A DNA stretch of 64,000 bases from Chlorocebus sabaeus (Eukaryota; Chordata; Mammalia; Primates; Cercopithecidae). The stretch lies in the NCBI RefSeq assembly GCF_047675955.1, contig NW_027327441.1:372001-436000 (forward strand). The letters are read 5' to 3'. Below, piece after piece: positions 62,051 through 64,000 of the stretch (positions are counted from its first letter, which is position 1; each line of letters opens with the position of its first letter). Made by a program: the position numbers and the translations under genes. The notes below the pieces were generated by a model. That model was not told the origin of the DNA. It worked only from the letters and a program-made list of their open reading frames with translations, and ran no database searches.

Positions 62051-64000
62051 CGGAAGATATTTCCTTTTTCACCTTACCCCTCTAGGGGCTTCCAAATATC
62101 ACTTTGCCAATTCCACAAGAGCAGCCTTAGCGAAAGGCTTCTTGAAGGGAAAGATGTAACTCTGTGAGATGAATTAACAGAACACAGAGCAGTTTCTCAG
62201 AAAGCTTCTTTCCAGTATTGAACGGAAGATATTTCCTTTTTCACCGTAGCCCTCTATGGCCTTCCAAATATCACTTTGCCAATTCCACAAGAACAGCCTT
62301 AGCGAAAGGATTCTTGAAGGCAAAGATGTAACTCTGTGAGATGAATTAAAAGAACACAGAGCAGTTTCTCAGAAAGCTTCTTTCCAGTTTTGAACGGAAG
62401 ATATTTCCTTTTTCACCATAGCCCTCTATGGGCTTCCAAATATCACTTTGCCAATTCCACAAGAACAGCCTAATCGAAAGGCTTCTTGAAGGGAAAGATG
62501 TAACTCTGTGAGATGAATTAACAGAACACAGAGCAGTTTCTCATAAAGCTTCTTTCCAGTTTTGAACGGAAGATACTTCCTTTTTCACCATAGCCCTCTA
62601 TGGGCTTCCAAATATCCCTTTGCCAATTCCACAAGAACAGCCTTAGCGAAAGGCTTCTTGAAGGGAAAGATGTAACTCTGTGAGATGAATTAACAGAACA
62701 CAGAGCAGTTTCTCAGAAAGCTTCTTTCCAGTTTTGAACGGAAGATATTTTGTTCTTCACCATAGCCCTCTATGGGCTTCCAAAGATCACTTTGCCAATT
62801 CCACAAGAACAGCCTTAGCGAAAGGCTTGTTGAAGGGAAAGATGTAACTCTGTGAGATGAATTAACAGAACACAGAGCAGTTTCTCAGAAAGCTTCTTTC
62901 ACGTATTGAACGCAAGATATTTCCTTTTTCACAGTAGCCCTCCATGTACTTCCAAATATCCCTTTGCCAATTCCACAAGAACGGCCTTAGGCAAAGGCTT
63001 CTTGAAGGGAAAGATGTAACACTGTGAGATGAATTAACAAAACACAGAGCAGTTTCTCAGAAAGTTTCTTTCCAGTATTGAACGCAAGATATTTCCTTTT
63101 TCACCGTAGCCCTCCTTGGGCTTCCAAATACCACTTTGCCAATTCCACAAGAACAGCCTTAGCGAAAGGCTTCTTGAAGGGAAAGATGTAACACTGTGAG
63201 ATGAATTAACAGAACACAGAGCAGTTTCTCAGAAAGCTTGTTTCCAGTTTTGAACGGAAGATATTTCCTTTTTAACCATAGCCCTCTATGGGCTTCCAAA
63301 TATCACCTTGTCAATTCCACAAGAACAGACTTAGCGAAAGGCTTTTGAAGGGAAAGATGTAACTCTGTGAGATGAATTAATAGAACACGGAGCAGTTTCT
63401 CAGAAAGCTTCTTTCCAGTTTTGAACGGAAGATATTTCCTTTTTCACCATAGCCCTCTATGGGCTTCCAAGTATCCCTTTGCCAATTCCACAAGAACAGC
63501 CTTAGCGAAAGGCTTCTTGAAGGGAAAGATGTAACTCTGTGAGATGAATTAACAGAACACAGAGCAGTTTCTCAGAAAGCTTCTTTCCAGTTTTGAACGG
63601 AAGATATTTCCTTTTTCACCATAGCCCTCAATGGGCTTCCAAAGATCACTTTGCCAATTCCACAAGAACAGCCTTAGCGAAAGGCTTCTTGAAGGGAAAG
63701 ATGTAACTCTGCGAGATGAATTAACGGAACACAGAGCAGTTTCTCAGAAAGCTTCTTTCCAGTTTTGAACGGAAGATATTTCCTTTTTCCCCATAGCCCT
63801 CTATGGGCTTCCAAATATCACTTTGCCAATTCCACAAGAACAGCCTTAGCGAAAGGCTTCTTGAAGGGAAAGATGTAACTCTGTGAGATGAATTAACAGA
63901 ACACAGAGCAGTTTCTCAGAAAGCTTCTTTCCAGTTTTGAACGGAAGATATTTCGTTTTTCACCATAGCCCTCTATGGGTTTCCAAATATCCCTTTGCCA
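62051..64000 (-). repeat. Right-edge C/A-like monomers, cut by window end
   Basis: CTCTAGGGGC (about 62,090), GGCCTTCC, TAATCG, CATAAAGC (about 62,543), TTTTGTTCTTC (about 62,749) and CCATGTAC (about 62,942) follow the end of C1 (17,040-17,800). After about 63,050 it switches to the CCTCCTTGGG, TAATAGAACACGG, AAGTATCCC, TTTTTCCCCATAG series seen at 15,000-15,720. The last monomer is incomplete. Confidence 0.75.

Larger units (their letters stand above)
1..64000 (-). repeat. Alpha-satellite tandem array, ~172-bp monomers (whole window)
   Basis: Seen: a 172-bp unit repeats from first to last base, about 372 copies in one orientation. Phased at CTTCTTTCCAG, the consensus has pJ-alpha box at about 29-45, six-base A/T runs at 25-30 (ATATTT), 62-67 (AAATAT) and 140-145 (AATTAA), and AAGCTT across the monomer junction. 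Consensus G+C is about 41%. Known: this is the architecture of primate centromeric alpha satellite; the A/T runs are the type of site bound by alpha-protein/HMGA AT-hooks, and a 172-bp HindIII ladder is the hallmark of African green monkey component alpha. Inferred: Chlorocebus or near relative, within or beside a centromere. The usual published orientation is the reverse complement, hence minus strand. Monomer variants differ from consensus by a few percent; 171-bp monomers arise from single-base deletions. No other sequence interrupts the array. Confidence 0.97.

Noticed and set aside
1..64000. CRISPR-like array of direct repeats
   Set aside because: The whole 172-bp unit repeats with no unique spacers, and the sequence matches primate alpha satellite.
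1..64000. A complete CENP-B box (all nine core bases)
   Set aside because: Reading both strands, no monomer had all nine; the best are eight of nine. A machine scan would settle this.
1..64000. A novel gene system or mobile element hidden in the array
   Set aside because: Every line of the window can be placed on the 172-bp monomer; no unexplained stretch remained.
1..64000. Macaque/baboon-type 340-bp dimer structure
   Set aside because: Adjacent monomers do not alternate between two families; the similarity period is 172 bp, as in green monkey-type satellite.

Overview
The whole 64 kb window is one uninterrupted tandem array of primate alpha-satellite (centromeric) DNA. The unit is about 172 bp, roughly 372 copies head to tail, all in one orientation. 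I found no unique sequence, protein-coding gene, RNA gene or recognisable transposon. Nearly every monomer has AAGCTT (HindIII), a 17-bp pJ-alpha box (TTCCTTTTTCACCATAG or its G variant), and three six-base A/T runs. From memory, the reverse complement matches the classical African green monkey 'component alpha' 172-bp HindIII satellite, so Chlorocebus or a close guenon is the likely source. The organism call rests on remembered consensus, not a search. By eye it is about three quarters identical to human alpha satellite.

Layout. Positions 1-8,466 are an older-looking mosaic: a 5-monomer (860 bp) local repeat, a diverged Y-like block, an X-like block, then two copies of a 12-monomer block (A1 4,172-6,232; A2 6,233-8,466). 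The centre is a 19,243-bp (112-monomer) tandem duplication: U1 about 8,568-27,810 and U2 about 27,811-47,053, with only ten single-base differences noticed. Each U holds a doubled 15-monomer block (B, offset 2,578 bp), a C block, and an X-Y-X tract in which X recurs at 6,184 bp (36 monomers). After U2 comes another Y block, then a near-perfect 13-monomer (2,236 bp) tandem duplication (E1 47,419-49,654; E2 49,655-51,890). From 51,891 to the end is a mosaic of X-, B-, C- and A-like fragments joined by hybrid monomers. The array runs off both window edges.

How it works together. There is no gene system here. The array is a substrate for centromeric chromatin, with DNA-protein sites for pJ-alpha-type and AT-hook (HMGA/alpha-protein) binding, and it evolves by unequal exchange. 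Diagnostic variants let the exchanges be ordered: X/Y (6,184 bp) duplicated before U (19,243 bp). The most interesting local signals are two monomer classes that each miss a full CENP-B box by one base in complementary halves, at a place in the monomer different from the human box, and several hybrid monomers that mark crossover points.
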